Shown here: positions 20,348 to 31,200 of the stretch, piece by piece
Layout: every line of letters begins with the position of its first letter
Position numbering within the stretch: the stretch's first letter is position 1
Source of the DNA: Metellina segmentata
Taxonomy: Eukaryota > Arthropoda > Arachnida > Araneae > Tetragnathidae
Assembly: GCA_947359465.1 (NCBI GenBank)
Contig: OX375877.1
Coordinates: 50,118,744-50,182,743 of the forward strand
Direction of reading: 5' to 3'
DNA: 64,000 nucleotides
Made by a program: the position numbers and the translations under genes
Notes under the pieces: generated by a model
Seen by the model: the letters and a program-made list of their open reading frames with translations, nothing else
The model's database searches: none
What the model was told of the DNA's origin: nothing

Positions 20348-20797
20348 ATGGAAGTATACGATGGTACGTTTATGTTTGCATTCGAATTGGTGGATACAGT
20401 CATGAATCACTTCAAACCCAGCTTTCGTCTACCTCGTCCTCGGTTTGCACCTCGAGTTGTGACCCTGTTTACACCTGATCGCAAATCAATTGTTTTGAGC
20501 TGGTGTTACAAAATCAGTAAAACCGGTAGACATGTGATGGTTTTGTTAAATAACTCAATAGACATAAATAACGAAAAAAAATTCGAAAAGGTATGTGTTT
20601 ACATAATTCGTATATATAGGGATTTTGAATACTGTGAAACAAATTTTCTTGAAATTTGCACATTGATATCCATTTGGAGTGCGCTGTTAAAAAATAGAGA
20701 TGAATATCCTTATGCACCGTATGCTGCTATAAAGGTGATTTTGCTATTGTTGAAACTAATCCTGAAAAGTGGAACCATTGAAAACTCAAATTGGTGA
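20348..20797 (+). CDS. Family copy D, intact 149-residue protein, function unknown
   Basis: MEVYDGTFMFAFELVDTVMN at the start; residues 41-58 FTPDRKSIVLSWCYKISK; residues 93-112 FEYCETNFLEICTLISIWSA; last residues LILKSGTIENSNW. Same length as C with no gaps. It differs from C mostly at surface-type positions and keeps the hydrophobic pattern, the PRF near residue 31, the IWS at 109-111 and the final Trp. D is more Lys/Leu-rich than C in its last helix (VILLLLKLILK, residues 130-140), which could make that segment membrane-active. It has the best promoter of the group (TATA at -53) and a 3' flank with AATAAA at about 21136 and 21211. Function is not known to me. Confidence 0.82.
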   Translation: MEVYDGTFMFAFELVDTVMNHFKPSFRLPRPRFAPRVVTLFTPDRKSIVLSWCYKISKTGRHVMVLLNNSIDINNEKKFEKVCVYIIRIYRDFEYCETNFLEICTLISIWSALLKNRDEYPYAPYAAIKVILLLLKLILKSGTIENSNW

Positions 20798-21440
20798 TTA
20801 AAGTGTGAATGTTTTGAAACGTTCCGACTCAATGTATCAAGGTGTATTGTAAATTGTTTTAACTATAGAGAGCAACAAGCCTGAAAACTTTGAAATTCAT
20901 CTTTATTTCTTCGACTTCAAAAATTGAAAATGTTAATTTCAGGAATTTGAGTATGGATCTTTCGATTTGTTTATCAATGTCCCCTGTTAAAAAGCTCTCC
21001 ACGTTTTACACATGTTTGTATTATGAATGACAAGATCTTTCAATTTTAAAGAATAACTATGAATTATTTCAAGTGCGATGGATTATTTTTTGAATGTGAC
21101 TTCAAGAACGAATTTGTAGTATTCTTGAAATATTTTATTTAATAAAATCTGTTTTAACACTGTACTCGTAGAACTTTATTTTATTGTAAAATGATATCAA
21201 GCATTTGGAGATGAGCAATAAATCTTCATTTTATCAGTTGATCGTCTGTTTAGTCGTACAATCGCTAGTCCTTTATTTTAATGACTAGCTATTTTGAATG
21301 TAAGTACATGCTAAATACGTAAAAAGTATCCAGAAGATCAGGGAACTAAACAAGTTCAAGGCTTGACAACTAACCTGAGGAGTTTCATATTCTTCGCGAA
21401 CTCAAAAATTGTTAGTCATTTTAGCTATTGAAGTATTTTT
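20798..21440 (+). other. 3' UTR-like flank of gene D
   Basis: No gene. Contains AATAAA signals near 21136 and 21211 and shares blocks with the B flank on both sides of the insertion at 12250-13104 and of the TTAA element. Confidence 0.6.
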
Positions 21441-21450
21441 TAAAAAATCG

Positions 21451-21761
21451 GCCGACCAACCGCTATAGTATTTAAGGTGTTAGCCTCTTGATATGAAGGT
21501 TCCGGGTCCGGATGTTTGTAAGTGTATGCTGCAGAGGCCGCTGGTACACCTTAAATCTGTCGTTGCCGAAAGTCCTCGCTTTGGGTTGGAGTGGAAGTTT
21601 GGAGAATGGGGTGCCAGCTCGGTTGTTGCTTCGTCATCTGACCGTGGTTCAAAATTATGAGGTATCCTCGGATATTTCTCTCAAGGGACTGATCCCAGAA
21701 CGTCGTCAATAGCCCGTTGTGTTTCTCTACTACGATGTTAACTAAAATTATCATTACCATC
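21451..21761 (+). repeat. SINE-A with target-site duplication
   Basis: Complete but with several small deletions. Flanked by AAAAAATCG at 21442-21450 and 21762-21770. Confidence 0.88.
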
Positions 21762-21875
21762 AAAAAATCGAAGCGTTTTCAATAGCCCGGTAATTTACTA
21801 CTGTACAGAGTTTAAAAATACTTATGTAACTTCACTATCTACCAACATCTGAGGTAGATATAGCAGGTATTTCGA

Positions 21876-21920
21876 ACAATATAATGGGATTGACTACGGT
21901 CTGAGATCAATCCCTTAAGG
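21876..21920 (-). repeat. SINE-A piece left of hAT 1
   Basis: GGGATTGACTACGGTCTGAG to CCCTTAAGG; continues at 23517 after the hAT. Confidence 0.8.
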
Positions 21921-23516
21921 CAGTGGTTCCCAAAGTGTGGTACGCGTACCCCCAGGGGTACGGGAAGAGTTTGGTGGGGGTACGCGTTGTACCGGAGTTT
22001 GGTGGACTGATTATCTGATATTTCTCAAAGTCGTTATTATGCATTGTAAGTCGATGAGTCCACTGATATTGCGAATTTTGCAAATCTTATGGCGTTTGCT
22101 AGATACGAAAAAAATCAAGAATTTCATGACGACTTTTTATTTTGCCAGCCGTTATTAGGTCACACAACAGGAGAAGATATCTTTAATGTTATGAAAAATT
22201 TTATGCAAGAGAACAAAATTGATTGGAATAGATGTGTTCTAATAAGCACAGATGGAGCAAAATGTATGGTCGAAATTAATAAAGGACTCGTTGCAAGAAT
22301 TCAAAATGTTGCCGCAAATGTCATATTCACACATTGTTGCATACCTGAGAAGCTTTGGCAACACGTAAGATGCTCGCTGATCTACATAAAGTTCTGGATG
22401 AAAGCTTGAAAATTGTTAACTAGATTAAAAACCCTCCTTTGAATGCACGACTTTTTTCGCAAATATGCGAAAAAATGGGAAGTAGTCTTACCCAGCTTCT
22501 TTATCATACCGATGTTCGTTGGCTATCTCGAGGAGAAAATTATAAATCGATTGTTTGAACTTAGACATGAACTTCAATGTTTTCTTAGTGATAGATTTGA
22601 GTTGAGAAATTGTTTACATGACTGAAATGGCTTTGTAAACTAGCATGCTTAGCACATATATTCTCTGTTTTAAATTGTCTCAACTTATCGTTACAAGGTA
22701 AAGAAATTTCATTGTTTCAAGTTCAAGATAACGTGAACGCTGCCATCGCAAAACTAAAGTTATGGCAAAAGAGAGAGGGTAATGTAGAAGTAGACTCGTT
22801 TCCCTCTCTTCATGAGTTTATAACACGTTCGACTACTAAAATTGATGCTGATACTCTAAAATGCACACAGAATTTGGAGAGTTTGCAAGTGGGCTTGAAA
22901 ACTATTTCCTTGATTTAACCAAAAATATTGAATGGATAATATATCCGTTTAACATTAACACAACATCCATGCCAGAAGATTTGTCGCATGCTGAAGAAGA
23001 GTAATTGTTGGAATTGGCTTCAGACGGATTCTTGAAAAATAAACATAAGGAGAGTGCTTTAACATCATTCTGGTTACAAATGCAACTTGTGTATCCGGTT
23101 TTAACAGAAAAAGTTCTAAAATTCAGCTTGCCTTTTCCAACTTCATATTTATGTGAAGTTGCTTTTTCAGTATGTGTAGACATTAAGTCGAAAAAAAAGG
23201 AACAGGCTATTGGACGTGGAACCACATCTCAGATTAAAATTAACAACCAGGGAACCAAATTATGACGATCTGTTATCTTAGCACAAACAATTTTATCTTT
23301 CTCGTTGATCCAAATAAACGTTATTTATAATATAAATTTAATTTATATTTTATTGTGAATAATTTTATTTATCTTTTCTTATTAGTTTGTGTGTCACAAA
23401 AATGGAAAAAAAATTTTTTGATTGTTATTAAATATATTCATTTTTTGACGAGGGGTACTCAGCGTTACGAAAATTATACAAGGGGTACACATATGTCAAA
23501 AGTTTAGGAAACACTG
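21921..23516 (+). mobile_element. hAT element 1 (1.6 kb), inside a SINE at CCTTAAGG
   Basis: Left end CAGTGGTTCCCAAAGTGTGG, right end on the minus strand CAGTGTTTCCTAAACTTTTG. A perfect 8-bp duplication CCTTAAGG flanks it (21913-21920, 23517-23524). Subterminal GGGGTAC repeats lie at both ends (GTACCCCCAGGGGTACG, GAGGGGTACTC, AAGGGGTACAC). The site belongs to a minus-strand SINE-A copy whose halves are 21876-21920 and 23517-23624. Confidence 0.92.
22020..23281 (+). pseudogene. hAT transposase remnant (ZBED5/SCAND3-like)
   Basis: Pieces in order: ANLMAFARYEKN near 22084, GHTTGEDIFNVMKNFM near 22160, NRCVLISTDGAKCMV near 22228 (the STDGA motif holds a catalytic Asp of hAT nucleases), HTDVRWLSRGEN-like sequence near 22500, then VYPVLTEKVLKFSLPFPTSY and CEVAF near 23092-23170, the C-terminal dimerisation region. 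Several frameshifts and stops break it, and the BED zinc finger N-terminus is missing. The last frame ends EPNYDDLLS near 23281. Confidence 0.82.
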
Positions 23517-23624
23517 CCTTAAGGGAACGATTCGAAGACAACACGTAATTTTAAACCACGGTCAGATATCGAGACACCTGAACTGGCACCCTACTCTCCG
23601 AACTTCCGCACCAACCCAACGTAA
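23517..23624 (-). repeat. SINE-A piece right of hAT 1
   Basis: CCTTAAGGGAACGATTCGAAG to CCAACCCAACGTAAGG; with the left piece it forms an old minus-strand copy. Confidence 0.85.
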
Positions 23625-23817
23625 GGTAATGGTAATTTTAGGTAACGTCGTACTAGAGCAAGACAACGGGCCATTGACGACGGTCCGGGATCAGTCCCTT
23701 AAGGGAAAGATTCTAGGACAACCCCTCGTAATTTTGAACCACGGTCAGATGATGAAGCAACACCTGAGCTGGCATCCCACTCTCCAAACTTCCACGCCAA
23801 CCCAACGTGAGGCTTTC
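23625..23817 (-). repeat. SINE-A, 5'-truncated
   Basis: Tail GGTAATGGTAATTTT and the 3' half of the body, ending CCCAACGTGAGGCTTTCG. Confidence 0.88.
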
Positions 23818-24190
23818 GTAATTGGTAATTGGTAATTTTTAGTTAACGTCGTACTAGAGCAACACAACGGGCTATTGACGACGGTCCGGGATCAGTCCCT
23901 TAAGGGAAAGATCCGAGGACAATACCTCGTAATTTTGAACCACGGTCAGATGACGAAGCAACACCTGAGCTGACACCCCACTCTCCAAACTTCCACGCCA
24001 ACCCAACGTGAGGACTTTCGACCACGACAGATTTAAGGTGCACCAGCCGCCTCTACACCATACGTTTACAAACATCCATGCCCGGACCCGGATTCGAACC
24101 AGGAACCAAACATCCATGCCCGGACCCGGATTCGAACCAGGAACCTTCCGATCTAGAGGCTAACACCTTAACCACTATACCGGTTGGTCG
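23818..24190 (-). repeat. SINE-A with duplicated B-box segment
   Basis: Full-length minus-strand copy. The 38-bp segment AAACATCCATGCCCGGACCC to GAACCAGGAACC, which holds the B box, occurs twice in tandem (about 24069-24106 and 24107-24144). Confidence 0.9.
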
Positions 24191-24480
24191 TACCTTACCT
24201 TGGATATTTCCCTTAGCCCATTGTGTTTCTCTAGCACGACGTTAATTAAAAATTACCAAATAATCTTTTTGGTGCATATTTGGGATTGATACAGGGATGT
24301 TCCTGACTAACGTAAGTTAAAATAAATACCTGTTTGGCGCAATATCGCTAATAGGGTCCTTGCACCATTAAAAGCATCAGCTCTATACAAATTATAGCCA
24401 ATAACCCATATTTGTTCAATTTCTTCAAACAAAGAAACATGACGGAATAGCTTTAAGAACAAACCTCTTCACGCTAGCCT

Positions 24481-24942
24481 AGAGCCGCGGTAGCTCAGTC
24501 AGTAGAGCGTCGGGCTCGCATCAGAAGGGTTGTGGGTTCTGTCCTCGGCGGAGCCTGCAATTCTGATGATTGTGAGATCGACTCTTCGACCTGGCTAAAT
24601 ACCGTCGTGTTCACTAATGGTGACTGGGGCACGTTAAATAGGTCGTGGTCACAAAGTCCCCCATGTTCCCATACCAAATCAATACTTCTGGGGGTATCTG
24701 ATCAGAGGGTTATCGGCCTCTGATTGGTATCTAAAATTACGATATGTGTGAGTGAATGGATGTATGAAAGGGACCTTCCTGTAAAACGGATGTGTCAAGT
24801 ATGCCGAGCAAAGTCGGACTTCCTCCCAATGGGGCTCAATAACATGGAAGGCGCACCCCCTCGCCTCTTGCCGTCTTCGACGGGCCTGGCACTCCTCTGG
24901 TCTGCCAGTGTAGGCATTAGAAACAACAACAACAACAACAAC
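24481..24942 (+). repeat. SINE-B: tRNA-derived, (AAC)n tail
   Basis: The head GCCGCGGTAGCTCAGTCAG, TAGAGC and GGGTTCTGTCCTC has A-box and B-box form of a tRNA. It is followed by about 370 bp of body and a tail AACAACAACAACAACAAC. The site is empty in the duplicate block at 38.16 kb (CACGCTAGCCTGTCATTG); here ACGCTAG is repeated on both sides. Confidence 0.8.
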
Positions 24943-24984
24943 GCTAGTTTATCATTGACAGCCTGTTTTCAAGAACCACTACAG

Positions 24985-25272
24985 GTGTTAGCCTCTGGAT
25001 CCGAAGGTTCCTGGTACGAATACGGGAAGGGATGTTTGTAAGCGTATGGTGTAGAAGCCGGCTGGTGCACCTGAAATCTGTCGTGGCCGAAATTCCTCAC
25101 GTTGGGTTGGGGTGGAAGATTGGAGAGTGGGGTGACAGCTCAGGTGTTGCTTCGTCATCTGATCGGGGTTCAAAATTACGTTATCCTCGGATTTTCCCTT
25201 AAGGGATTGATCCCGGGCCGTCGTCAATAGCCCGTTGTGTTGCTCTTGTACTACGTTAATTACCAATTACCA
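24985..25272 (+). repeat. SINE-A, slightly truncated
   Basis: Starts at AGGTGTTAGCCTCTGGATCC and ends ACCAATTACC. AAGAACCA flanks it on both sides; the duplicate at 38.19 kb has the empty site CAAGAACCACATTTC. Confidence 0.88.
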
Positions 25273-25656
25273 AGAACCATATCTGTTGTGGACCAATTTT
25301 ATCCATGCAGGAATGAGAACTGTTATTGATTCTAGCTATGTATTTGCAAGTGGGGGTTCATTCTGTGATGAACATTTTTTAAGCCGGTTTGTACAAACGA
25401 GATGCATACAACATACCATGTACTATAAGAATCTTCAATTGTCAACACTAAAGTAATCACGACGTTTGTGTTCAGGATGGGTACATTATTATGGCATATC
25501 TATTACACGCTGTTTTTACCAAAACTTTCGGACTATTCATCATTTGGTATGTTCATAAAATACATTTATGAATTTCATGCCCAGGTTCCCTGCTAAGAAT
25601 TGAAGTTCATACACACATGTGCACTCACATAGCGCTGTTGTCTGTTTTTGCTAAAG

Positions 25657-25808
25657 GTGGCTGTGGATTAACCAAAGTTCCTATATGTGCTATACATTAT
25701 ATCCAGGCTATCTGTCGAGCGATTAATATCGAAGAGAGGCTGAAAAACTACATTGATGAATCGAAAACTAAACAAGATGCTAACGTTCACGGAAACTTCT
25801 TCCTTTGA
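25657..25808 (+). CDS. Candidate terminal exon, unknown protein (copy 1)
   Basis: An open stretch of 152 bp ending in TGA. It follows a pyrimidine-rich tract and AG (TGTCTGTTTTTGCTAAAG), a fair splice acceptor. It reads KVPICAIHYIQAI, then RAINIEERLKNYIDES, and ends NFFL. The duplicate at 38564-38715 has the same 152-bp length and stop, about 18 substitutions and no indel, while the tract before the AG differs by 2 bp in length, as expected for an intron. I find no convincing upstream exon. Could also be chance conservation in a recent duplication. Confidence 0.4.
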
Positions 25809-25904
25809 CATTAGTAAAAAACTTTTTTAAGGTGAGACCCATTGATTTGAAATTTTATTGCTGAAATTTCTTGTGTTAATTCTATTTTAAATGAGCTTAT
25901 ATAC

Positions 25905-26180
25905 ACAGGTGGATAAGGTGTTAGCTTTTATATCGGAAGGTTACTGGTTGGAATCCGGGTATGTGCATGGATGTTTGTAAGCATATGTTGTAAAGGTAGC
26001 AGGTGCAAATTAAATCTGTCGTTGCCAAAAGTCCTCACGTTGGGTTGGTGTGGAAGTTTGGAAAGTGATTTGCAAGCTCAGGTGTTGCCTCGTCATATGA
26101 ATGCGGTTCAAAATTACGTGGTGTTGTCCTCGAATTTTTCCCTTACGGAATTGATCCCGGAACGTCGTCAATAACATCAT
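25905..26180 (+). repeat. SINE-A, old copy
   Basis: Head to body with many changes (GGATAAGGTGTTAGCTTTTA ... CAAAATTACGTGGTGTTG); the tail region is altered. Confidence 0.75.
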
Positions 26181-26214
26181 ACTAGAGCAACATAACCGAC
26201 TAATTAAAAATTAC

Positions 26215-26560
26215 CAGCTTACACGATTATCGTTTGGATCCAGTTAGGAATTCCCAACTCTCCTGTCACTAATCCGTTACTCACTGTAGTCTACATCGAA
26301 ACTTGGTCTACCGTGACACCCAAAAGAATTTATTGGTTCGATCTAAAGTTAATTAATACTTTTCAATGTTTGTGATCCATTAATTACAGATAAGCATCCT
26401 TTTTATGAATTTAAATATTGTTTCGAAACTGATATAAGTAATTGTACGAAAAATTGCAATCTCAAATTTAATGATTTTGTATGTATTAGTTGAAATTCGA
26501 AGAATGAATTAATTAAAATTGTGTATCCACTGTCTTGTATAATATACGCATTACTAAGAT
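26215..26560. other. AT-rich non-coding stretch
   Basis: Nothing recognised. Confidence 0.4.
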
Positions 26561-26576
26561 CAAAGAAAATAAAAGG

Positions 26577-26625
26577 TAATGGTAATTTTTAGTTAACGTC
26601 GTACTAGAGCAACACAACGGGCTAT
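26577..26625 (-). repeat. Minimal 49-bp SINE-A 3' end with target-site duplication
   Basis: Only the tail and last 30-40 bp (GTTAACGTCGTACTAGAGC). Flanked by GAAAATAAAAGG at 26565-26576 and 26626-26637: a clean 5'-truncated insertion. Confidence 0.9.
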
Positions 26626-26862
26626 GAAAATAAAAGGACATTAATGTTCTAAAATTATATTTACAAGGTCACTGTTCACACACATAACTAACAGAATCAT
26701 CGACTTCAAGTGATGATGGATTGTGTTGCTCTAGTACGACGTTAATTAAAATATCTACTGAACGAGCTTAACACCACTACAAAAATTAACTTACGATGTT
26801 ACCCAACTCTATGAGATGAAGGAAAAATGTTCACATCAGTTTTGTTTATTTTTATGTCAGAG

Positions 26863-27400
26863 CAGGCCGCGAATTAGATTTTTTAATACAAAAGCACCTT
26901 GTGCACCTAAGTTTTTAAATTAGGTGCACTGATTATATTTTAGGTGCATATTTAAAAAAAAGTAATATAAGAGCATTCATGCAATGTAAACTACTTTATT
27001 AGTTGGGTATATTTGGTTATGATACAAGTAGATAGTAAATAAAAATATTTAAATTTTTTTTTTATCTGCGAAATTATTACTTACAAGTATTCAGCCATCA
27101 TCAGACAATGGTGGGCAATCAGAAACGTCTATGTTTTTGGCTGGGCTTTACCCATAAGGTTTAGTGTCCATCCTTCTTTTTGCATTTTTCCTTCATTGCA
27201 ACATAGCATTTTCTGGATTAAAGTTTTCGCATACTGTGTATTTAGGAATTTTAATTACGTTCCCTTAGAGCGAGAGAGGTCGATACTAATATTTTGTTCA
27301 GACATCAAAATAACATAAAATATGTTTCCCCACTTTTTTTAACGATAGGTGCACAATTTTATTTTCAGGTGCACAGTGCACCCGGGTATTTCGAGCCCTG
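26863..27400. mobile_element. hAT-type MITE, family 1, copy 2
   Basis: Ends CAGGCCGCGAATTAG and, inverted, GGTATTTCGAGCCCTG. The inside follows the copy at 4167-5032 closely (AGCATTCATGCAATGTAAACT, GGCAATCAGAAACGTCTATG) but without its SINE. The 8-bp flanks TGTCAGAG and GCCTAGAG agree poorly. Confidence 0.8.
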
Positions 27401-27790
27401 GCCTAGAGACCATACAAAGTCCATTAGTGTTGAACTGTTGATAATTCAAAATACTTGCTATATCAAACACATTAACTTTAATGCATGGAGTATAAAACGT
27501 ACACGACAGTTTAGAATAAATTTAATAATCGAAATTTTGTATTTGTTTGTATCGGTACGTCCATTTACTTCCAATAATTTACAGTTATCAGCTTAGAAAA
27601 TAATCAAAAAAGTTATAATCATCAGATAAGTTCTAACTAGATAACTCGTTTATCAAGAACTGGCCAATTTGGCAGATATCTAGTCACACGATAAAGGCGA
27701 ATTGTTTTAAGACTGGATCAAGATAAGGTCAGGCTTTCCCTTTACGAGATATCTCGACCGTTAAGATTTGATCAGTTTTGCTCTCTCTCT
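27401..27790. other. Non-coding stretch
   Basis: No gene or repeat recognised; ends in a short (TC)n run at 27781-27790. Confidence 0.4.
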
Positions 27791-27794
27791 ATCA

Positions 27795-28648
27795 ACAGGG
27801 TGGTCCCGAATTCATGGTACAAACTTTAATGGTAGGTACAGGACATTGTAACAATGATTTATTGTATAGGAATGTATAGTCGCAAGTGACGCGGTGAGGC
27901 GTAAACAGGGGAAATAAAAGGAAAGAGAAATGGAGTGATCGGTTGTATTAATCAGTATTCGTATTAATCGTTTCAGTATTAATGTGTGGGCTGGTATTGT
28001 GAACGACTTTTTGATTGGCCCATACTTACTACCCACGCGGCTCACTGGCGGAAGCTATCTTATTTTTCTGAAAGAAGTGTTACCACAACTGCTGCATGAT
28101 GTTCCGATCGCCATTCGTAACCGCATGTGGTTTCAGCACGATGGGGCGCCAGCACACTTCAGCATTGATGTACGGAATTACCTGAATGCCACGTTTGGTA
28201 CTCGATGGATTGGGCGTGGTGGACCAGTCCCTTGGCCACCCCGATCTCCCGATTTATCGAGCCTCGATTACTTTTTATGGGGACATCTAAAGCATCTTGT
28301 TTATGAGACTCCAGTTGACTCAGATGAGGATCTCGTCGCTCGCTTATCTGTAGCTGCTGCAGGTGTGCGTGAAATACCAGGCATCTTTGAACGTGTACGC
28401 CAATCGCTCCACCGACGCTGTCAAGCATGTATCGATACTGGTGGACGCAATTTTGAACAATTACTGTAAACATGACACTTGTCAACAACGCTTTCAATAA
28501 AATCTTTGTTTTTCCTTTCGGCCGTTATTTCCCCTGTTTTCGCCTCACCGCGTCACTTGCGACTATACATTCCTATACAATAAATCATTGTTACAATGTC
28601 CTGTACCTACCATTAAAGTTTGTACCATGAATTCGGGACCACCCTGTA
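27795..28648 (+). mobile_element. Tc1/mariner-superfamily deletion derivative, copy 2
   Basis: Same element as 12250-13104, in the other orientation. Left end ACAGGGTGGTCCCGAATTC, right end its inverse. The right flank has TATA; the left flank reads CAACAGGG, so its TA has mutated or been lost. Confidence 0.9.
27984..28469 (+). CDS. Truncated DDE transposase (C-terminal 161 residues), copy 2
   Basis: Reads the same as 12429-12914 residue for residue. HDGAPAHFS and PPRSPDLSSLDYFLWG hold the second and third catalytic acidic residues; the N-terminal DNA-binding domain and first Asp are deleted at the same point as in copy 1, so both descend from one deletion event. Not able to move alone. Confidence 0.85.
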   Translation: MWAGIVNDFLIGPYLLPTRLTGGSYLIFLKEVLPQLLHDVPIAIRNRMWFQHDGAPAHFSIDVRNYLNATFGTRWIGRGGPVPWPPRSPDLSSLDYFLWGHLKHLVYETPVDSDEDLVARLSVAAAGVREIPGIFERVRQSLHRRCQACIDTGGRNFEQLL

Positions 28649-28649
28649 T

Positions 28650-29800
28650 ACATATATAAATGATATGGTACCCGTCTTCCCAAGTGACCATTTGAAGGGT
28701 TAATTGGATTGCTTGGACCATTAACAATTTTCAAATCCTTTTCGCAGTTAAAACATTTTCTTAGAAGCAAGTGAAACTAAAATTTAATAATTGATCAAAA
28801 TATCTGAAAACACTTAAGAAACGCATTTATTACTCTAGGCTGCTTATGTGGATTTTGAAGTCTTCTGTTCCATTTAGTTCAAAGTTGGAAATTGTCACTA
28901 ACTTGATTAATGAAAATATAGTACAAGTTGCGTTTTCAGGAATCCAAAATTGAATTTTTGATAAGGTCAAGCGGTATCAATTATATTAAATGCAACAATA
29001 TGAGACAGAATGCTAACAATAATCACATTAGATTAAAACCTTGCACAGTGCATGTAGAAAAATACAATAGATTTTTGAATTAAATTTTTAACCTTATCAC
29101 ATAAAGCTACTCAAATATATACAGGATTGATTACAATTAAAAACTGATAATTCGTTTTTATAGGACGGAAGTAATTATTAGTTGAAGAAATGTTATTGAT
29201 TTAATAATTTAATGTAGTTCTTTTTTTTTTAATTTCGGAGCCTGCAAGTTTACTTGTTATTTGTCTGGAAACGTTTGCTTGCAGGTTCTCGTTAGTTCTA
29301 ATTTTCAATCTTCAATCTGTTCAAAAAATGCTTTACCTTAAAAACTTCTAAGCATCCTGACACTTTAGTAACAGTAATGAGGTAAATATATAGAAAATGA
29401 TTTCTACAAACCAAGTAATTTGAAATTAACTTTTTATATATCTTCAAAGTAACATTAACAAATGGTTTAGTTTAGCAGAAGCAGTTTAGCAGAACTTAAG
29501 AGCAGTTTTTCAAATGTAGTATTAAAACCAATTACATACTTATAATAAAAAATGTAAAAAACATATCTATATGCATCAATTTTTTTTTTATTTAGAATAA
29601 ATATGCCTTCTACATTTGATAAAGTTCACAATTTTTTCTCATTACAACTTTTAAAACATATCAACTCAAATTCCTCAAGTAAATAAATCCAAGAAAGTTT
29701 TTTAGTTATTGAATAAAAATAATTTTTTAGAATGTTAAATAGTTTAATGCAATTTCGTTGACATTAAGCGGAACAAATTAATTTTAAGCCAGTAGATATT
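28650..29800. other. AT-rich non-coding stretch
   Basis: No gene. A weak inverted repeat, GAGCCTGCAAGTTTAC and GTTTGCTTGCAGGTTCTC, lies at 29238-29289. Confidence 0.4.
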
Positions 29801-30030
29801 CATGCTATATTATCGAACTTTGAAAGATGGTTAGTCAATATACAGTTGAACTTTTACTGGAGAATGAAAATTGGAGAAAGGTCACTTCCGTTGACGAGAC
29901 ACCCAGATATTATGGAAATGGCACCACAAAACAGCATACACGATATACAGAAAAACATGAACTACATGTTATTACTGCTGCTATTGAAAGATTCGTAAAT
30001 TTCCGGATTAAAAGTTATATTCACTGATTT
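29801..30030 (+). pseudogene. Possible pogo/Tigger-type transposase scrap
   Basis: VTSVDETPRYYGNGTTKQHT followed by ELHVITAAI resembles the pogo/Tigger catalytic motif (DETP then a Thr/Val-rich strand). Only about 60 codons remain, stops flank them and no terminal repeats are visible, so this is tentative. Confidence 0.3.
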
Positions 30031-30521
30031 GCCGCAGTATTCATTTGATGCGATATTTTGGTAACGTGTTTATTACTTTGTGGTAAGCAGCATTCTACCG
30101 GTGAAGTTCGGATCAGTAACGATCAAAGTACGAACATTCGGTCTCGAAGCTCAATTTAAAACTAAACAAAAAATATATCTATTTTGGTTGGATGATATGA
30201 CGGAACCTCAATTTGATAATCAAGTTTCTACAGGAAATATTTCAAGACCAGCTTCCATCAACTTGTTCAGCTTCAATTTAACGGCAGCTATTCTGTGTTA
30301 ATCAGAGCACCTTTAAACAAATACTATTAATTTAACTTTAATGTTAACGTTATAAAAAGTATATTTTCTGCATCTAAAAATCAGCACTAAATTAACTTTG
30401 ATTTGGTTAACTAGCCATAATGGATAAAATGCAATTCTTCTACATGCAACATTTGGCAACCTCAACTCAAAGCAACCAACGTAAGAAACTTATTTCTTGC
30501 CCAATACAGAAATGTTAGCAT

Positions 30522-30977
30522 CTACCAGGACGAATTCTGGAGTGTTCCCGATTCACGCACTTTAGTCGTAAGATTCGTAATGAAATATATGGCTATTTCT
30601 GAAGGATCGACAAGACCTCGTCTGATCGAGAGGAAGGACCATATTGCGATAGAGGTGCACATCTGCAAAAACTTGTCCTCTGAATATGGAGACCGTTTGT
30701 ACATATCTATGACAACGTCCACGGAACTTCTGAAGCTCTCTTCGGTTATGGTTCCTTCAAAACTGCTTATGGACATTATAAGTGGCAGGACCAGCATGTC
30801 CAATATTCTCAAAACCTTTGGAAAGCACTCAGTGAACAGTCGTTCGCAAGATTCCGAAATTCTTCTGGGCTTTAGGTTCGCATCAACTTGGATGTACTGG
30901 TACACGCAGCGAACCATCTCGTAAGCAAACACATAGTTGGGACACCTGATTTCTTCAACTTGATCAAGATTTGCCAT
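30522..30977 (-). CDS. Family copy E, intact 151-residue protein, function unknown
   Basis: The only member on the minus strand and the most diverged of the C/D/E type. MANLDQVEEI leads into YVFAYEMVRCVYQY (residues 15-28, matching FMFAFELVDLVVDH of C). Then LFTECFPKVLRILDML (47-62), FRSSVDVVIDMYKRSPYSED (82-101), FLQMCTSIAIWSFLSIRR (103-120), and an end ESGTLQNSSW (142-151), matching QNGTFQHSRW of C. Length, the IWS triad at 112-114 and the final Trp are all kept although overall identity is low, so the family is under constraint. No signal peptide. It replaces the charged PDRR of C with CFPKV. Opposite strand and long distance suggest an older duplicate. Function unknown to me. Confidence 0.8.
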   Translation of the reverse strand: MANLDQVEEIRCPNYVFAYEMVRCVYQYIQVDANLKPRRISESCERLFTECFPKVLRILDMLVLPLIMSISSFEGTITEESFRSSVDVVIDMYKRSPYSEDKFLQMCTSIAIWSFLSIRRGLVDPSEIAIYFITNLTTKVRESGTLQNSSW

Positions 30978-31041
30978 TGCTGAAGTTCTTTACTGATAAC
31001 GCTATTCAAAGAGCAACAGAAAAGATATACACAGTATCTAT

Positions 31042-31048
31042 CTTTATA
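31042..31048 (-). promoter_or_regulatory. Candidate TATA box of gene E
   Basis: TATAAAG on the minus strand inside GAACAGTATAAAGATAG, about 65-70 nt before the ATG at 30977. A second TATATAAAG lies on the plus strand near 31153. Confidence 0.45.
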
Positions 31049-31200
31049 CTGTTCAAATGTCAAATATTCGGCATGTTTATTAGGTTTAATGTGGCAAGAA
31101 ACGCAATAGTTTTCATCGCTTCTTACTGCCAGTCCTGCTGACAGTTGGTAGGTATATAAAGTTGCACTGGTGAAACACACGGCTATTGGTAAAGGTCCAG

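Larger units (their letters stand above)
24270..25890 (+). repeat. Segmental duplication block, copy 1
   Basis: Aligns by eye with 37880-38800 once two SINE insertions (24481-24942 and 24985-25272) are removed. Landmarks: TTTGGTGCATATTTG, CCCATATTTGTTCAATTTC, AAGAAACATGACGGAATA, CACGACGTTTGTGTTCAGGA and the candidate exon at the end. Confidence 0.85.

Noticed and set aside
24481..24555. tRNA gene candidate
   Set aside because: It has tRNA-like boxes but runs into a 370-bp body and an (AAC)n tail, and no proper acceptor stem closes. It is a SINE head.
30580..30924. 114-codon plus-strand frame
   Set aside because: Antisense of gene E, which matches the family on the minus strand.
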